DNA from: Oxalobacteraceae sp. CFBP 13730
Lineage (GTDB): Bacteria > Pseudomonadota > Gammaproteobacteria > Burkholderiales > Burkholderiaceae_D
Length of the DNA stretch: 64,000 nt
Assembly: GCA_014841835.1 (NCBI GenBank)
Contig: JACYUQ010000003.1
Coordinates: 558,001 to 622,000, forward strand
Direction of reading: 5' to 3'
The position numbers and the translations under genes were made by a program. Each line of letters opens with the position of its first letter. Position 1 is the first letter of the stretch. The notes under the pieces are model-generated. The model did not search any database and was not told the origin of the DNA. It worked only from the letters and a program-made list of their open reading frames with translations. Below, in pieces: positions 24,974-34,628 of the stretch.

Positions 24974-25314
24974 AACACACCCTGACACTGGCGCTGGCGC
25001 TCGGCCTGACCGGCATGGCACTCAACGTGCTGGCCAACCCGCCCCGCAGCCTGCGCGATCCGTTCGTCAGCCGGCTGCCGGCCAGCGCGCCACTGGCAGC
25101 CAGCGCCGCCGCCGCCGTGCCTGCCACGCCGCCACGCCTGCGCGCGCTGGTACTCAACGGCGCGCAGTCGCTGGCCAATCTGGATGGCAATGTCGTGGCC
25201 ACCGGCGAGCGCGTCGCCGGCTACAAGGTCGTACGCATCGATGCGCGCGGCGTGCTGCTGACGCATGCCGGCAGCGAGCACCTGCTGACCATGCAGGACA
25301 AGGACACCCAATGA
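24970..25314 (+). CDS. PilP/MshK-like periplasmic protein
   Basis: A 114-residue exported protein with a signal peptide (about 1-22, ending VLA), a RSLRDPFVSRLP segment like the RDPF start of PilP, and a small beta-domain with VLNGAQSLANLDG, VVATGERVAGYKVVRI and GVLLTHAG. The last part matches the MshK/PilP homology region that contacts the secretin. Its stop overlaps the secretin start by 4 bases. No lipobox Cys is seen. Confidence 0.8.
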   Translation: MKHTLTLALALGLTGMALNVLANPPRSLRDPFVSRLPASAPLAASAAAAVPATPPRLRALVLNGAQSLANLDGNVVATGERVAGYKVVRIDARGVLLTHAGSEHLLTMQDKDTQ

Positions 25315-26660
25315 CGCCACGCTACCTGCTCGTCGCCCTGTGCGCAGCCTGGGCGGCGCTGGCGCTGGCTCTGCCCGCGGCCGCGAACACTGCCGCGCCG
25401 GCCGTGGTGACGAAGAGCACGGCCACCGCACCGGTGCCCCTGGCCCCGGTGACGATGTCGTACACGTTCCGTGACACGCCCATCGAAGAATTGTTCAACA
25501 TGATTGCGCGCAGCGCGCGCATCAATATCGTACTGGGCAAGGGGGTGGGCGGCAACGTCTCGATCAACCTGTACGACATGACGGTGCGCGAGGCGATCGA
25601 GGCGATTGCCGAAGCCGGCGGTTATGCGGTGACGGAACGCGCAGGCGGCTTTCTGATTTCGGACCCCAAAACGGCGCTCCCGGAGCGCAGCGCCATCCTG
25701 CAGGTCAAGGCGATGAAGGTGCGCTACGCCGATGTGACCAAGGTGGGCGCCATCCTGGCGCGCCAGATCGGCGTGCCCGGCACGGTGACCGTGCTCGACC
25801 AGACCAAGACGCTCGTGGTCGAAGCGACCGCGGCGGGCCTGGAGCGCGCCGCGCTGGTGCTGCGTGAAATCGACCGCGCGCCGCAGCAGATCCTGATCGA
25901 AGCGAAGATCCTGGAAATCACGCTCGACCAGAACGAGAATTTCGGGGTCGACTGGTCACGCGTGTTCAGCGGCGACGGCCCCGACACGGTGGGCGCGACG
26001 GGCTTTGCCACGCGTGCCGGCCCGCGCTTTTTCCTGAATCTGGTCAATGGGAATATCGAGGCGTACCTGAGCGCGCTGAGCAACAAGGGCCGCGTGCACA
26101 CGCTGGCCACGCCGCGCCTGCTCGCCCTCGAGGATCAGGAAGCGAGCACGAACGTCGGTGACCAGCTGGGTTATCGGCTGACGACGACGATCAACAACGT
26201 CACGTCCGAATCGATCGAGTTCCTCGACACCGGCGTGATCCTGCGCGTGACGCCGTCGGTCGACGCCGACGGGCGCATCATGATGAAGATCCGGCCTGAA
26301 GTCAGCTCCGGCTCGGTGTCGGCCGGCATCCCCTCGAAAAAAACCACCGAAGTGAACACGCAGCTGGTGGCCAGCGACGGGCAACCGGTGCTGATTGGCG
26401 GCCTGATCAAGCGCAGCCGCACCTACCGGCGCCTGGGCATCCCGCTGCTGTCGGATATTCCGGTGATTGGCGGCGCGTTCGGCAGCACCGACGACGGTGG
26501 CGCGGCCACCGAGACGATTGTCGTCATCACGCCGCGTATCGTGCCTGCGAGCGGCCCGGCTATCGACGGCGTCACCGAACGGACGCTTCAGCAGGCCGAG
26601 CAGACCATGCGCACGCGCGGCGACGTGCTCGACCGCAAGCTCGATACGCTCGACCGTTAA
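25311..26660 (+). CDS. Outer-membrane secretin (PilQ/MshL/GspD family)
   Basis: A 449-residue secretin, short for the family, forming the outer-membrane pore for the fibre. Signal peptide at about 1-26; an N0/STN domain at about 48-110 (SYTFRDTPIEELFNMIARSA); one N1-like domain at about 125-190; then the secretin core at about 195-430, with QILIEAKILEI, VHTLATPRLLALEDQEA, and the signature VPVLIGGLIK-like run QPVLIGGLIKRSR followed by GIPLLSDIPVIGGAFG. A terminal helix could bind a pilotin. Last gene of the pilus run; the next gene, fliE, converges 12 bases later. Confidence 0.93.
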   Translation: MTPRYLLVALCAAWAALALALPAAANTAAPAVVTKSTATAPVPLAPVTMSYTFRDTPIEELFNMIARSARINIVLGKGVGGNVSINLYDMTVREAIEAIAEAGGYAVTERAGGFLISDPKTALPERSAILQVKAMKVRYADVTKVGAILARQIGVPGTVTVLDQTKTLVVEATAAGLERAALVLREIDRAPQQILIEAKILEITLDQNENFGVDWSRVFSGDGPDTVGATGFATRAGPRFFLNLVNGNIEAYLSALSNKGRVHTLATPRLLALEDQEASTNVGDQLGYRLTTTINNVTSESIEFLDTGVILRVTPSVDADGRIMMKIRPEVSSGSVSAGIPSKKTTEVNTQLVASDGQPVLIGGLIKRSRTYRRLGIPLLSDIPVIGGAFGSTDDGGAATETIVVITPRIVPASGPAIDGVTERTLQQAEQTMRTRGDVLDRKLDTLDR

Positions 26661-26672
26661 TCGGCGGGTGCG

Positions 26673-27047
26673 TCACACCTGCATATTCATGATGTCCTGA
26701 TACGCGGACATCATCTTGTTGCGTACCTGCACAGTCGCCTGGAACGCGATGCTCGACTTCTGCATCGCCACCATCGTGTCCGACAGGCTGACCGTGTCGT
26801 CGCCCATCGTAAACCGCTTGCTCAGGGCTTGCGCCTCGGCCGAACGGTCGCTCACGCCCTGCAGCGTACTGTGCAATGCTTCCGCAAAATCCAGCTTGAC
26901 CGTGGGCTTGCCCCCGATCGCGCTCGCGCCGCCCACGCCACTGGCTGCCTCGGGCGCCGCCGACGCCTTGGTCGCTGCCGCCTTGAGCTGCTCCATCATG
27001 GCCTGAATCCGGCTTGTATCAATGCCGCCGATGCCGCCAATACTCAT
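26673..27047 (-). CDS. fliE: Flagellar hook-basal body protein FliE
   Basis: MS ring-rod adaptor of 124 residues, exported early by the flagellar apparatus. The C-terminal half is canonical (FAEALHSTLQGVSD, then TVSLSDTMVAMQKSSIAFQA, VRNKMMSAYQDIMNMQV). GGAGGG lies upstream of the ATG. It is transcribed away from fliF across a 188-base control region. Confidence 0.96.
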   Translation of the reverse strand: MSIGGIGGIDTSRIQAMMEQLKAAATKASAAPEAASGVGGASAIGGKPTVKLDFAEALHSTLQGVSDRSAEAQALSKRFTMGDDTVSLSDTMVAMQKSSIAFQATVQVRNKMMSAYQDIMNMQV

Positions 27048-27137
27048 CTTGCCCTCCGCTTGTGTTCGCCTTGCAGATTGGTCTACAAATGCACTCAGGA
27101 AAGCAGAATAGCAGCGCCAAAGCGAATCCGACGGGCG

Positions 27138-27164
27138 AATCAGGCCCGTAAACGCCCGCTATTT
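27138..27164. promoter_or_regulatory. Candidate FlhDC box in the fliE-fliF divergent region
   Basis: CGCTATTT at 27157-27164 matches the right FlhDC half-site fully and is followed by CGGGGTT (4 of 5 of the outer element). The left half, 11 bases away, is AATCAGGC (4 of 8 to AAATAGCG). The same CCCGCTATT core occurs in the flgB-flgA divergent region. Confidence 0.35.
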
Positions 27165-27235
27165 CGGGGTTTGAATGTTGCCCGGTGGCTCCATAATGCT
27201 GGCTATCCCACCCATTTTGACCAGGCCCCTCCACC

Positions 27236-28936
27236 ATGGCAGCAACTGCTGAAAACCTTATCGACACGCCACCAGGCACGCCGGCACCCGCTACCCCGTC
27301 GTTTTTCCAGACGACCATGGGCAAGCGCGTTGCCGTGGGTGGTGGTGTCGCGCTCATTCTGGCGTTGATGGTTGCGGTCTGGATGTGGAGCCAGGCGCCG
27401 GAGTACCGCATTCTGTTCGCCAATTACAGCGACCGCGATGGCGGCGCCATTACTGCGTCGCTCGACCAGATGGGTGTGCAGTACAAGTTTTCGGAAGGCG
27501 GCAATGCGATCCTCGTGCCGGCCGAGCATATCCACGACCTGCGCCTGAAGCTCGCGGCCCAGGGCTTGCCGAAAGGCGGCAACGTAGGCTTCGAGCTGAT
27601 GGAGAACCAGAAGCTGGGCGTCTCGCAGTTTCTGGAGCAGGTCAATTACCAGCGTTCGCTCGAAGGCGAGCTGGCGCGCTCGATCCAGTCGCTGGGCTCG
27701 GTTGCCGCGGCGCGCGTCCACCTGGCGTTGCCAAAACCGTCCGTCTTCGTGCGCGACCAGCAAAAGCCGACCGCGTCCGTGCTGCTGAACCTGCAGCCGG
27801 GCCGCGCGCTCGATCCGGGCCAGGTCAGCGCCATCGTCCATCTGGTCGCGTCGAGCGTGCCGGAACTGACCACAGGTAACGTCACCGTCGTCGACCAGAA
27901 CGGCGCACTGCTGTCCGATACCAGCAACAAGGGCGCGGGCGGCAAGTCGCTCGATCCAACCCAGCTCAAGTACGTCGACCAGGTCCAGCAGAACATCATC
28001 AAGCAGGTCGAATCGATCATCAAGCCGCTCGTCGGCGAAGGCAATGTGCGCGCCGAAGCCACCGCCGAAGTGGACTTCGCCCAGGTCGATACCGCAGCTG
28101 AAATTTACAAGCCGAATTCGCCACCGGAGCCGCAGGCGATCCGCAGCACGCAGAGTTCGGAAGTGGTCGGCGCGGGCAGTGCTGCATCCGGCGTGCCGGG
28201 CGCGCTGTCGAACCAGCCACCGGGTGTGAACACGGCGCCGATCCAGGGCGCGCCGCCGGCCGAAGCGGCCGCACCGACCGCCCCGACCAGCAAGAACTCG
28301 ACCACGAATTACGAAGTCGACAAGACCATCCGCTACGAGCAGCGCCCGATGGGCGGCATCAAGCGCCTGACGGTCGGCGTGGTCGTGAATCACCGCCGCA
28401 CCGTCGATCCGGCCACCGGCAAGGTCACCGTGCGTCCGCTGGCCGCGGCCGAAGTGGCCCAGATCAATGAGCTGGTCAAGCAGGCGATGGGCTACAACCA
28501 GGCACGCGGCGACACGCTGAACGTGACCAACGCGCCGTTCGACGGCGTGGACAAACCGGCCGAGGCAGTGGTAGAACCGACCTGGTGGAGCGATCCGGCG
28601 AACTTCCCGCTGTTCAAGGACCTGGCCCGCTATGCCTTCGTGGCTGCCGTGATTGCGTTCCTGTACTTCCGCTTCCTGCGTCCGCTGCTGCGCCCGGCCA
28701 TCAAGAAGTTCGACGAAGCCACCGCCGTGCCGGAAGAGCCGAAGGAAGAAGAAAAGGACGAGAACGCCGAAGAAGAAGTCGCCGACACGCCGGCCGAAGA
28801 GGCCATCAAGGAAGAAGAAAAGATACGCCAGGACATGGGCTACCGCGCCAACCTGAAAATGGCACAAGAGCTGGCAAGCAAAGATCCGCGCATCGTCGCC
28901 AACGTGATCAAGGGATGGTTGGGTTCAAATGAGTGA
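27236..28936 (+). CDS. fliF: MS ring protein FliF
   Basis: Builds the MS ring in the inner membrane on which the export gate and C ring assemble. The 566-residue product has a membrane helix at about 31-52, two ring-building motifs in the periplasmic part (about 55-240), a Pro/Ala-rich stretch near 300-345, a second helix at about 462-482 and an acidic cytoplasmic tail. The last 35 residues (LASKDPRIVANVIKGWL) are the FliG-binding end. First gene of fliFGHIJK. Confidence 0.97.
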   Translation: MAATAENLIDTPPGTPAPATPSFFQTTMGKRVAVGGGVALILALMVAVWMWSQAPEYRILFANYSDRDGGAITASLDQMGVQYKFSEGGNAILVPAEHIHDLRLKLAAQGLPKGGNVGFELMENQKLGVSQFLEQVNYQRSLEGELARSIQSLGSVAAARVHLALPKPSVFVRDQQKPTASVLLNLQPGRALDPGQVSAIVHLVASSVPELTTGNVTVVDQNGALLSDTSNKGAGGKSLDPTQLKYVDQVQQNIIKQVESIIKPLVGEGNVRAEATAEVDFAQVDTAAEIYKPNSPPEPQAIRSTQSSEVVGAGSAASGVPGALSNQPPGVNTAPIQGAPPAEAAAPTAPTSKNSTTNYEVDKTIRYEQRPMGGIKRLTVGVVVNHRRTVDPATGKVTVRPLAAAEVAQINELVKQAMGYNQARGDTLNVTNAPFDGVDKPAEAVVEPTWWSDPANFPLFKDLARYAFVAAVIAFLYFRFLRPLLRPAIKKFDEATAVPEEPKEEEKDENAEEEVADTPAEEAIKEEEKIRQDMGYRANLKMAQELASKDPRIVANVIKGWLGSNE

Positions 28937-29933
28937 TAAAGACAAAGACAATACCAACAAGGCCGCCATCCTGATGCTGGCCCTGGGCGAAGCCGAAGCG
29001 GCCGAAGTGATGAAGTACCTCGGCCCGCGCGAAGTGCTCAAGCTGGGCGCCGCGATGGCGCAGATGAAAGCCGTGCAGCACGACCAGGTGGTCACGGTGC
29101 TCGAAGACTTCGTCACCGAGACCAATCTGCATTCCACCGTGGGCCTGGATTCGGACGAATACATCCGCCAGGTGCTGACCAAGGCGCTGGGCGACGACAA
29201 GGCGGCCGTGCTGCTCAACCGTATTCTCGGCGGCAAGGACGCGTCGGGCATCGAGAGTCTGAAGTGGATGGACTCGGTGTCGGTCGCCGAACTCATCCGC
29301 AACGAGCACCCGCAGATCATCGCCACGATCCTGGTCCACCTCGAGCGCGACCAGGCCTGTGAAATTCTGGCAAACTTTACGGAACGGTTGCGCAACGACG
29401 TGGTGCTGCGCATCGCAACGCTCGACGGCGTGCAGCCGGCCGCGCTGCGCGAGCTGAACGACGTGCTGACCAAGCTGTTGTCGGGCAACGAGCACATCAA
29501 GAAGTCATCGCTGGGCGGTGTGCGTACGGCGGCTGAGATCTTGAACTTCATGAGCGGCGAGCAGGAATCGGCCGTGATGGACAACATCAAGAACTACGAC
29601 AACGACATGGCGCAAAAGATCATGGACGAGATGTTCGTGTTCGACAATATTATCGATATCGACGATCGTGGTATCCAGTTACTGCTGCGTGAAGTACAGT
29701 CCGACATGCTGATCATCGCGCTCAAGGGCGCGTCGCAGGATCTGCGCGAAAAAGTGTTCAAGAACATGTCGCAGCGTGCCAGCGAAATGATGCGCGAAGA
29801 CCTTGAGTCGAAAGGTCCGGTGCGCTTGTCTGAAGTGGAATCCCAGCAGAAGCAGATTCTGCAGATCGTGCGACGGCTGTCCGATGAAGGCCAGATCGTC
29901 CTGGGTGGTAAAGGAGAGGATTCGTTCGTCTGA
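28929..29933 (+). CDS. fliG: Motor switch protein FliG
   Basis: C-ring protein that takes torque from the stator; 334 residues, the usual length. All three domains are visible: an N-domain that binds FliF (LGEAEAAEVMKYLGPREV), a middle domain (EHPQIIATILVHLERDQA) and the torque domain with the conserved charged helix around MFVFDNIIDIDDRGIQLLL. It overlaps fliF by 8 bases and touches fliH at its stop. Confidence 0.97.
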   Translation: MSDKDKDNTNKAAILMLALGEAEAAEVMKYLGPREVLKLGAAMAQMKAVQHDQVVTVLEDFVTETNLHSTVGLDSDEYIRQVLTKALGDDKAAVLLNRILGGKDASGIESLKWMDSVSVAELIRNEHPQIIATILVHLERDQACEILANFTERLRNDVVLRIATLDGVQPAALRELNDVLTKLLSGNEHIKKSSLGGVRTAAEILNFMSGEQESAVMDNIKNYDNDMAQKIMDEMFVFDNIIDIDDRGIQLLLREVQSDMLIIALKGASQDLREKVFKNMSQRASEMMREDLESKGPVRLSEVESQQKQILQIVRRLSDEGQIVLGGKGEDSFV

Positions 29934-30676
29934 TGGCAATTCCAAAAGAACAGCAGAGCGCCTACCAGCGCTGGGAGATGGCTTCGTTTGGCGACGAGCG
30001 CCCCAGCACGCTTGCCCGGCGCGCGGCTGAAGCATCACCGCCGGCGGGCGTGTCCATCAACGGCCTCGACCTGCCGCCGAACGTCATGCTGCCCAGCGTC
30101 GAAGAACTCGAAGCGATGCGCGAGGCGGCGCGCCAGGAAGGCTTCCAGCAGGGCCTGGACGAAGGCCGCACGCAGGGGCATACCGAAGGCCACGCCGCAG
30201 GGCATGCCGAAGGCTTTGCCGCCGGCAGCGCCGAGGGCGAACAGGCTGCCAGGGAAGAGCTCGAGCAATTGCGCACGGTCGCTGCCAGCTTCGGCGAGGC
30301 TGTGGCGCAGGCGGACGAAACGATCGCAAAAGACGTGCTCGACCTCGCGCTGCGCCTGGCGCGCGGCATGGTGCGCACCGGCCTGGACGTGCGGCCCGAG
30401 CTGATCATGTCCGTAGTGCGCGACGCCATCAACCAGCTGCCGATCCTGCAGCAGCCGGCCCTGCTCATGCTCAATCCGCAGGACGCCGAACTCGTACGCC
30501 ACGGCATGGCCGAAGAACTGGCCACCGGCGGCTGGCGCATCGTCGAGAATGCCACAATCGCGCGCGGCGGCTGCCGCGTCGAGACGGCCAGCAACCAGAT
30601 CGATGCCCAGGTCGAGGCCCGCTGGCAACGCCTGACCCATGCGCTGGCCGCCAACGTCGACTGGCTGAGCCCATAA
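29933..30676 (+). CDS. fliH: Flagellar assembly protein FliH
   Basis: Regulator and stator of the export ATPase FliI, linking it to the C ring. The 247-residue protein has a Gly-rich repeat in helical phase ([18 protein letters not shown], about 68-105), the FliH-specific GxxxG helix, followed by a V-ATPase E-like C-domain (about 120-245). It starts one base before the end of fliG's stop and ends just before fliI. Confidence 0.95.
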   Translation: MAIPKEQQSAYQRWEMASFGDERPSTLARRAAEASPPAGVSINGLDLPPNVMLPSVEELEAMREAARQEGFQQGLDEGRTQGHTEGHAAGHAEGFAAGSAEGEQAAREELEQLRTVAASFGEAVAQADETIAKDVLDLALRLARGMVRTGLDVRPELIMSVVRDAINQLPILQQPALLMLNPQDAELVRHGMAEELATGGWRIVENATIARGGCRVETASNQIDAQVEARWQRLTHALAANVDWLSP

Positions 30677-30677
30677 T

Positions 30678-32102
30678 ATGGACGACCACACCGCCCCGCA
30701 CCCGCCCCAGGTGACCTCGCACGACCGTCACACGGCGCGCTGGAAAGCCTATATCCGCGACTGCGACACGCTTGTCAGCTTCGCCGAGCCGCTGCAGATT
30801 TCGGGGCGCGTCACGCGCGTGGCGGGCCTGGTCATGGAATGTGTTGGCCTGCGCCTGGCCGTGGGTGCAGCCTGCACGATCCCCACCGCCAGCGGCCAGA
30901 TCGAGGCCGAAGTCGTCGGTTTTGAAGGCGAGCGCCTGTTCCTGATGCCGCAAAGCGACACCGAAGGCGTCGTGCCCGGCTCGCGCGTGTTTCCTGTCGA
31001 AAGCGTGCTGCCACCACCGGGCAGCGTGCCGCACGGGCGGCGCCGGCCGCAAGACCGCGCACGCCACCTGCCGGTGGGCATCCAGCTGCTGGGTCGCGTC
31101 GTCGATGGCGCCGGCCGCCCGCTCGATGGCCTCGGGCCACTGGGCACGTCCGACATGGCGCCGCTGAATGCCCGCCCCGTGAATCCGCTCGACCGCGCGC
31201 CGATCAAGGACACGCTCGACGTGGGCGTACGCGCGATCAATTCGATGCTGACGGTCGGCCGCGGCCAGCGCCTGGGCCTGTTTGCCGGTACCGGTGTCGG
31301 TAAATCGGTCCTGCTCGGGATGATCGCGCGCTACACCGAAGCCGAGATCATCGTCGTCGGCCTGATCGGCGAACGGGGCCGCGAGGTCAAGGAATTCATC
31401 GACCAGATCCTGGGCCCGGAAGGCCGCGCGCGCTCGGCCGTGGTGGCCGCCCCGGCCGACTCCCCGCCCCTGCTGCGCCTGCAGGGCGCGGCCTACGCCA
31501 CCGCCATTGCCGAGTACTTCCGCGACCAGGGCAAGAATGTCATGCTGATCATGGATTCGCTGACCCGCTACGCGATGGCGCAGCGTGAAATCGCGCTGGC
31601 CATCGGCGAGCCGCCCGCGACCAAGGGCTATCCGCCATCCGTGTTCGCCAAGCTGCCGGTGCTGGTCGAACGGGCCGGCAACGGCCTGGAAGGCGGCGGC
31701 TCGATCACGGCGTTTTATACCGTGCTGTCCGAGGGCGACGATCAGCAGGATCCGATCGCCGATGCCGCGCGCGGTATTCTCGACGGCCACATCGTGCTCA
31801 ACCGCCACCTGGCCGAAGCGGGCCACTATCCGGCGATCGACATCGAACAATCGATCTCGCGCGCCATGCACTCGATCACCACGCACGAGCACCAGCTGGC
31901 GGCGCGCAAGCTCAAGCAGTTGTATTCGCGCTACCAGCGCTCGCGCGATCTGATCAGTGTGGGTGCGTATGCGGCCGGCAGCGATCCGGTGCTCGACATG
32001 GCCATTGCCAAGAACACCGAGATCGAGGAATTCCTGTGCCAGGAAATCCATGACAATGCCTCGCTTCCCGAGAGCTTGGGGCGATTGACCACGTTATTCT
32101 AG
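30678..32102 (+). CDS. fliI: Flagellum-specific ATPase FliI
   Basis: F1-beta-like ATPase that energises unfolding and entry of export substrates. The 474-residue product has the N-terminal beta-barrel (about 20-95), Walker A AGTGVGKS with K209, the Walker B strand [19 protein letters not shown], and the [20 protein letters not shown] segment typical of FliI/YscN. It lies between fliH and fliJ, separated from fliH by one base. Confidence 0.97.
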   Translation: MDDHTAPHPPQVTSHDRHTARWKAYIRDCDTLVSFAEPLQISGRVTRVAGLVMECVGLRLAVGAACTIPTASGQIEAEVVGFEGERLFLMPQSDTEGVVPGSRVFPVESVLPPPGSVPHGRRRPQDRARHLPVGIQLLGRVVDGAGRPLDGLGPLGTSDMAPLNARPVNPLDRAPIKDTLDVGVRAINSMLTVGRGQRLGLFAGTGVGKSVLLGMIARYTEAEIIVVGLIGERGREVKEFIDQILGPEGRARSAVVAAPADSPPLLRLQGAAYATAIAEYFRDQGKNVMLIMDSLTRYAMAQREIALAIGEPPATKGYPPSVFAKLPVLVERAGNGLEGGGSITAFYTVLSEGDDQQDPIADAARGILDGHIVLNRHLAEAGHYPAIDIEQSISRAMHSITTHEHQLAARKLKQLYSRYQRSRDLISVGAYAAGSDPVLDMAIAKNTEIEEFLCQEIHDNASLPESLGRLTTLF

Positions 32103-32142
32103 TGATTGCAGGCAACGTCATGACGGTAGAATGTGATTCACC

Positions 32143-32586
32143 ATGGCACAAGCTTCCGCTCTCGAAACACTGATCGACCTGGCGCAACGCGATTCCGACG
32201 CGGCCGCCAAGCGGCTCGGTGCGGCCCTGAAACTGGTCGAGGACGCCGAGCAGAAGCTGGACATGCTGGTCGGTTACCGCGACGAATACGCGCGCAAGCT
32301 CGATACCGCCCAGATGGACGGCATCACCCCGTTCGCGTACCACAACTTCGTTGCCTTCATCGGCAAGCTGGACCACGCACTGAGCGGCCAGCGCGACGTA
32401 CTCAAACACGCGCAGAACAAGGCAACGTTCGAGCGCACGACTTGGCAGGAAAGCGAGCGCAAGCGCCTGTCCTATCGCACGCTGAACGAACGCGCAGCAA
32501 GCGAAGCACTCAAGGTCGAGAACAAGCGCGACCAGAAACAGATGGATGACCACGCAGCCCGTGGCGCCCGTTACAAACAACGCTGA
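32143..32586 (+). CDS. fliJ: Flagellar export protein FliJ
   Basis: Central-stalk-like coiled coil of the export ATPase; 147 residues, almost wholly helical, with LETLIDLAQRDSDAAAKRLG at the N-terminus and KLEDAEQKLDML-like heptads after it. It starts 40 bases after fliI. The 3' end overlaps one possible fliK start. Confidence 0.93.
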   Translation: MAQASALETLIDLAQRDSDAAAKRLGAALKLVEDAEQKLDMLVGYRDEYARKLDTAQMDGITPFAYHNFVAFIGKLDHALSGQRDVLKHAQNKATFERTTWQESERKRLSYRTLNERAASEALKVENKRDQKQMDDHAARGARYKQR

Positions 32587-33895
32587 ACCCACGCCGAACT
32601 TCGAGCCCACCATGACGATGCAGACCAATACCCTTCCGTTCCAGGTCACCGGCGCCAACGCCACGGCGCAGCGCCCTGCCACGCCGGATCGCCTGGCCGA
32701 CGCAGCACGCAGCAGCGGCACTGGCGGATTCAGTGCCACGCTGAACCGTGAAATGGCCACGCGCCAGCCGGCTGCGGCGCCGCCGCAACCGGCGTCGCAA
32801 CCGAAACCGGCGCAGGGACCCAAGCCGGCCACCGCCGACAAACCAGCCAACCGCGAGCCGGTGCGCGATGGTCCGACCCGGTCGAGCATCCGCCCACCGA
32901 TGCATGATGGCGACGCCAAGTCCACGCAGGCGGCCAGCAGCAACACTGCGGACGCGGCCAGCGACGCCGAGGATGCGGCCGCAGCAGAAGCGGCCGCAGC
33001 GGCTGCCACCACGCCGGTGACCGACATGCTCGCCTTCATGGCCAGCCTGACCCAGCCGGCCAGCACCGCCGCCACCGCAACCACGGACGCCGCCGCAGCC
33101 GGCGCCGCCACGGACGGCGACGCACAACTGAAGGCGCTCGAAACTGCGCTCGACAACATGAAGGCCGTGGCCACCGACGACAAGGACGCCAGCGCCGGTG
33201 GCAAGGGCCAGACGCTCGCGAGTGGCGTGCAGCAGGCGAGCGCCGACCTGCGCACCACGCAGGCACCCGGCACCGCGCTGCCACAGGGCGAGCAGGATGT
33301 CGGCCAGTTCCAGGCCCAGCTGCGCGAAACCCAGCAACAGCAACTGCCGGTGGCCGAAGAAGCGCCTGCCCCGCTGGCCGCACTGCAGGCGCAGGCGACC
33401 AAGGTCGATGCCACGGGCAATCCGGCGCTGCCGGGCGATCGCATCCCGGCGCGCCTGGGCACCCAGGCCTGGGACAACCAGGTCAGCCAGCGCATCGTGT
33501 ACATGGTCGGCAAGGAACAAGCGGCCACGCTTACTCTGAATCCACCCGACCTGGGCCCGGTGCAGATCGTGCTGAACGTGACCAATGACCAGGCCACCGT
33601 GGCCTTCTCGTCCGACCAGCTCGACGTGCGCCAGGCGCTTGAAAACGCCCTGCCGCGCCTGCGCGAGATGATGAGCGAAAGTGGCATCGCGCTGGGCAAT
33701 GCCACGGTCGACGCCAACGTGCCCGACGGGCGCCAGCAGCAGCAGGACAGCGGCCGCCGGGCGCAGGCTGGCCAGGGCAGCACGGGTGGCTTGACGGGCG
33801 ATGGCCAGGATGGCGCGCCGGCCTTGAACGAGGTCGCGCCGCGCACGCGCACCGTGTCGATTGGCGACCGCGGGATGGTCGATCTGTTTGCCTGA
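32546..33895 (+). CDS. fliK: Flagellar hook-length control protein FliK
   Basis: Secreted molecular ruler that stops hook export at the right length. Up to 449 residues, with a long Ala/Pro/Thr/Asp-rich N-terminal ruler region and a C-terminal domain at about 310-410 that shows the FliK core (ATLTLNPPDLGPVQIVLNVT, then VRQALENALPRLREMMSESG). The ATG at 32546 overlaps fliJ by 41 bases; ATGs at 32612 and 32618 avoid the overlap and are as likely. A strong terminator follows. Confidence 0.93.
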   Translation: MTTQPVAPVTNNAEPTPNFEPTMTMQTNTLPFQVTGANATAQRPATPDRLADAARSSGTGGFSATLNREMATRQPAAAPPQPASQPKPAQGPKPATADKPANREPVRDGPTRSSIRPPMHDGDAKSTQAASSNTADAASDAEDAAAAEAAAAAATTPVTDMLAFMASLTQPASTAATATTDAAAAGAATDGDAQLKALETALDNMKAVATDDKDASAGGKGQTLASGVQQASADLRTTQAPGTALPQGEQDVGQFQAQLRETQQQQLPVAEEAPAPLAALQAQATKVDATGNPALPGDRIPARLGTQAWDNQVSQRIVYMVGKEQAATLTLNPPDLGPVQIVLNVTNDQATVAFSSDQLDVRQALENALPRLREMMSESGIALGNATVDANVPDGRQQQQDSGRRAQAGQGSTGGLTGDGQDGAPALNEVAPRTRTVSIGDRGMVDLFA

Positions 33896-33914
33896 TGCCG
33901 CACTGGCGTCAACG

Positions 33915-33938
33915 GGGCGGCCGCATGGCCGCCCTTTT
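33915..33938 (+). terminator. Intrinsic terminator after fliK
   Basis: A perfect 8-bp GC stem (GGGCGGCC, loop GCAT, GGCCGCCC) is followed by TTTT. It ends the fliFGHIJK transcript; fliL therefore probably has its own promoter in the next 150 bases, where no clear FlhDC or FliA site was recognised. Confidence 0.88.
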
Positions 33939-34094
33939 CCATTTTGTCAGCGCACCTCAGCAACAATCACACGGATTACCACGCCTTCCCCCCTCTTTTC
34001 GAGGCTTGCCGGGACGCATCTTTCCGCGACAATGCCATAATGACGAACCCTCACCAACCAGCGGCAACGACACATCTTGAAAGCGAATCCGAAA

Positions 34095-34616
34095 ATGAAA
34101 GCTGATCCGAAAGCGGACACCGCAGCGGCACCTTCCGGCTCGAAGAAAAAGCTGATCATCATGATCCTCGCCGCCGTGCTGGTACTGGGCGCAGGCGCGG
34201 GTGCGGGCTGGTACTTCACCCAAGGGTCAGCGGCCCATGCTGAAGACGAAGATGCACCGGCCAAGGAACACAAGAAAAAGAAAAAGAAAAACCCGGACGC
34301 CAAGGCCGAGTACGTGCCGATCGAATCGTTCACCGTGAACCTGCAACCGGAAAACGGCGAACAGTATTTGCAAGTACAGTTCACGCTGCAAGTGGCGGGC
34401 CCTGAGCAGGCCACGCTGGTCAAGGACAATATGGCGATCGTGCGCAATCGCATGCTGCTGCTGCTGTCGAGTAAAAAGGCATCCGAGATCAGCACCGTCG
34501 AGGGCAAGCAGCAGCTCGCCACCGAAATCCAGAAAGCCATTACCGAACCCTTCGAGAAAGATGGCGACGAACAAGAAGTGTCCGACGTATTATTCACCTC
34601 GTTCATCATCCAGTAG
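34095..34616 (+). CDS. fliL: Flagellar basal body-associated protein FliL
   Basis: Inner-membrane stator-associated protein of 173 residues. A Lys-rich cytoplasmic tail is followed by a membrane helix (about 22-44) and a periplasmic domain with VPIESFTVNLQPENGEQYLQ, the FliL hallmark; a run of Lys (about 62-70) lies between. The ATG at 34095 is preferred over a TTG at 34077. It opens fliLMNOPQR. Confidence 0.93.
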   Translation: MKADPKADTAAAPSGSKKKLIIMILAAVLVLGAGAGAGWYFTQGSAAHAEDEDAPAKEHKKKKKKNPDAKAEYVPIESFTVNLQPENGEQYLQVQFTLQVAGPEQATLVKDNMAIVRNRMLLLLSSKKASEISTVEGKQQLATEIQKAITEPFEKDGDEQEVSDVLFTSFIIQ

Positions 34617-34628
34617 ATCCAGACAAAC

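Noticed and set aside
27048..27235. Sigma-54 promoter before fliF (TGGCTC and a GC)
   Set aside because: GG and GC are 9 bases apart instead of 10, and an FlhDC-type scheme fits better.
31954..33966. Minus-strand open frame of 670 codons across fliJ and fliK
   Set aside because: Shadow of the Ala/Thr-rich fliK; the Ser/Ala-rich product has no signal or domain.
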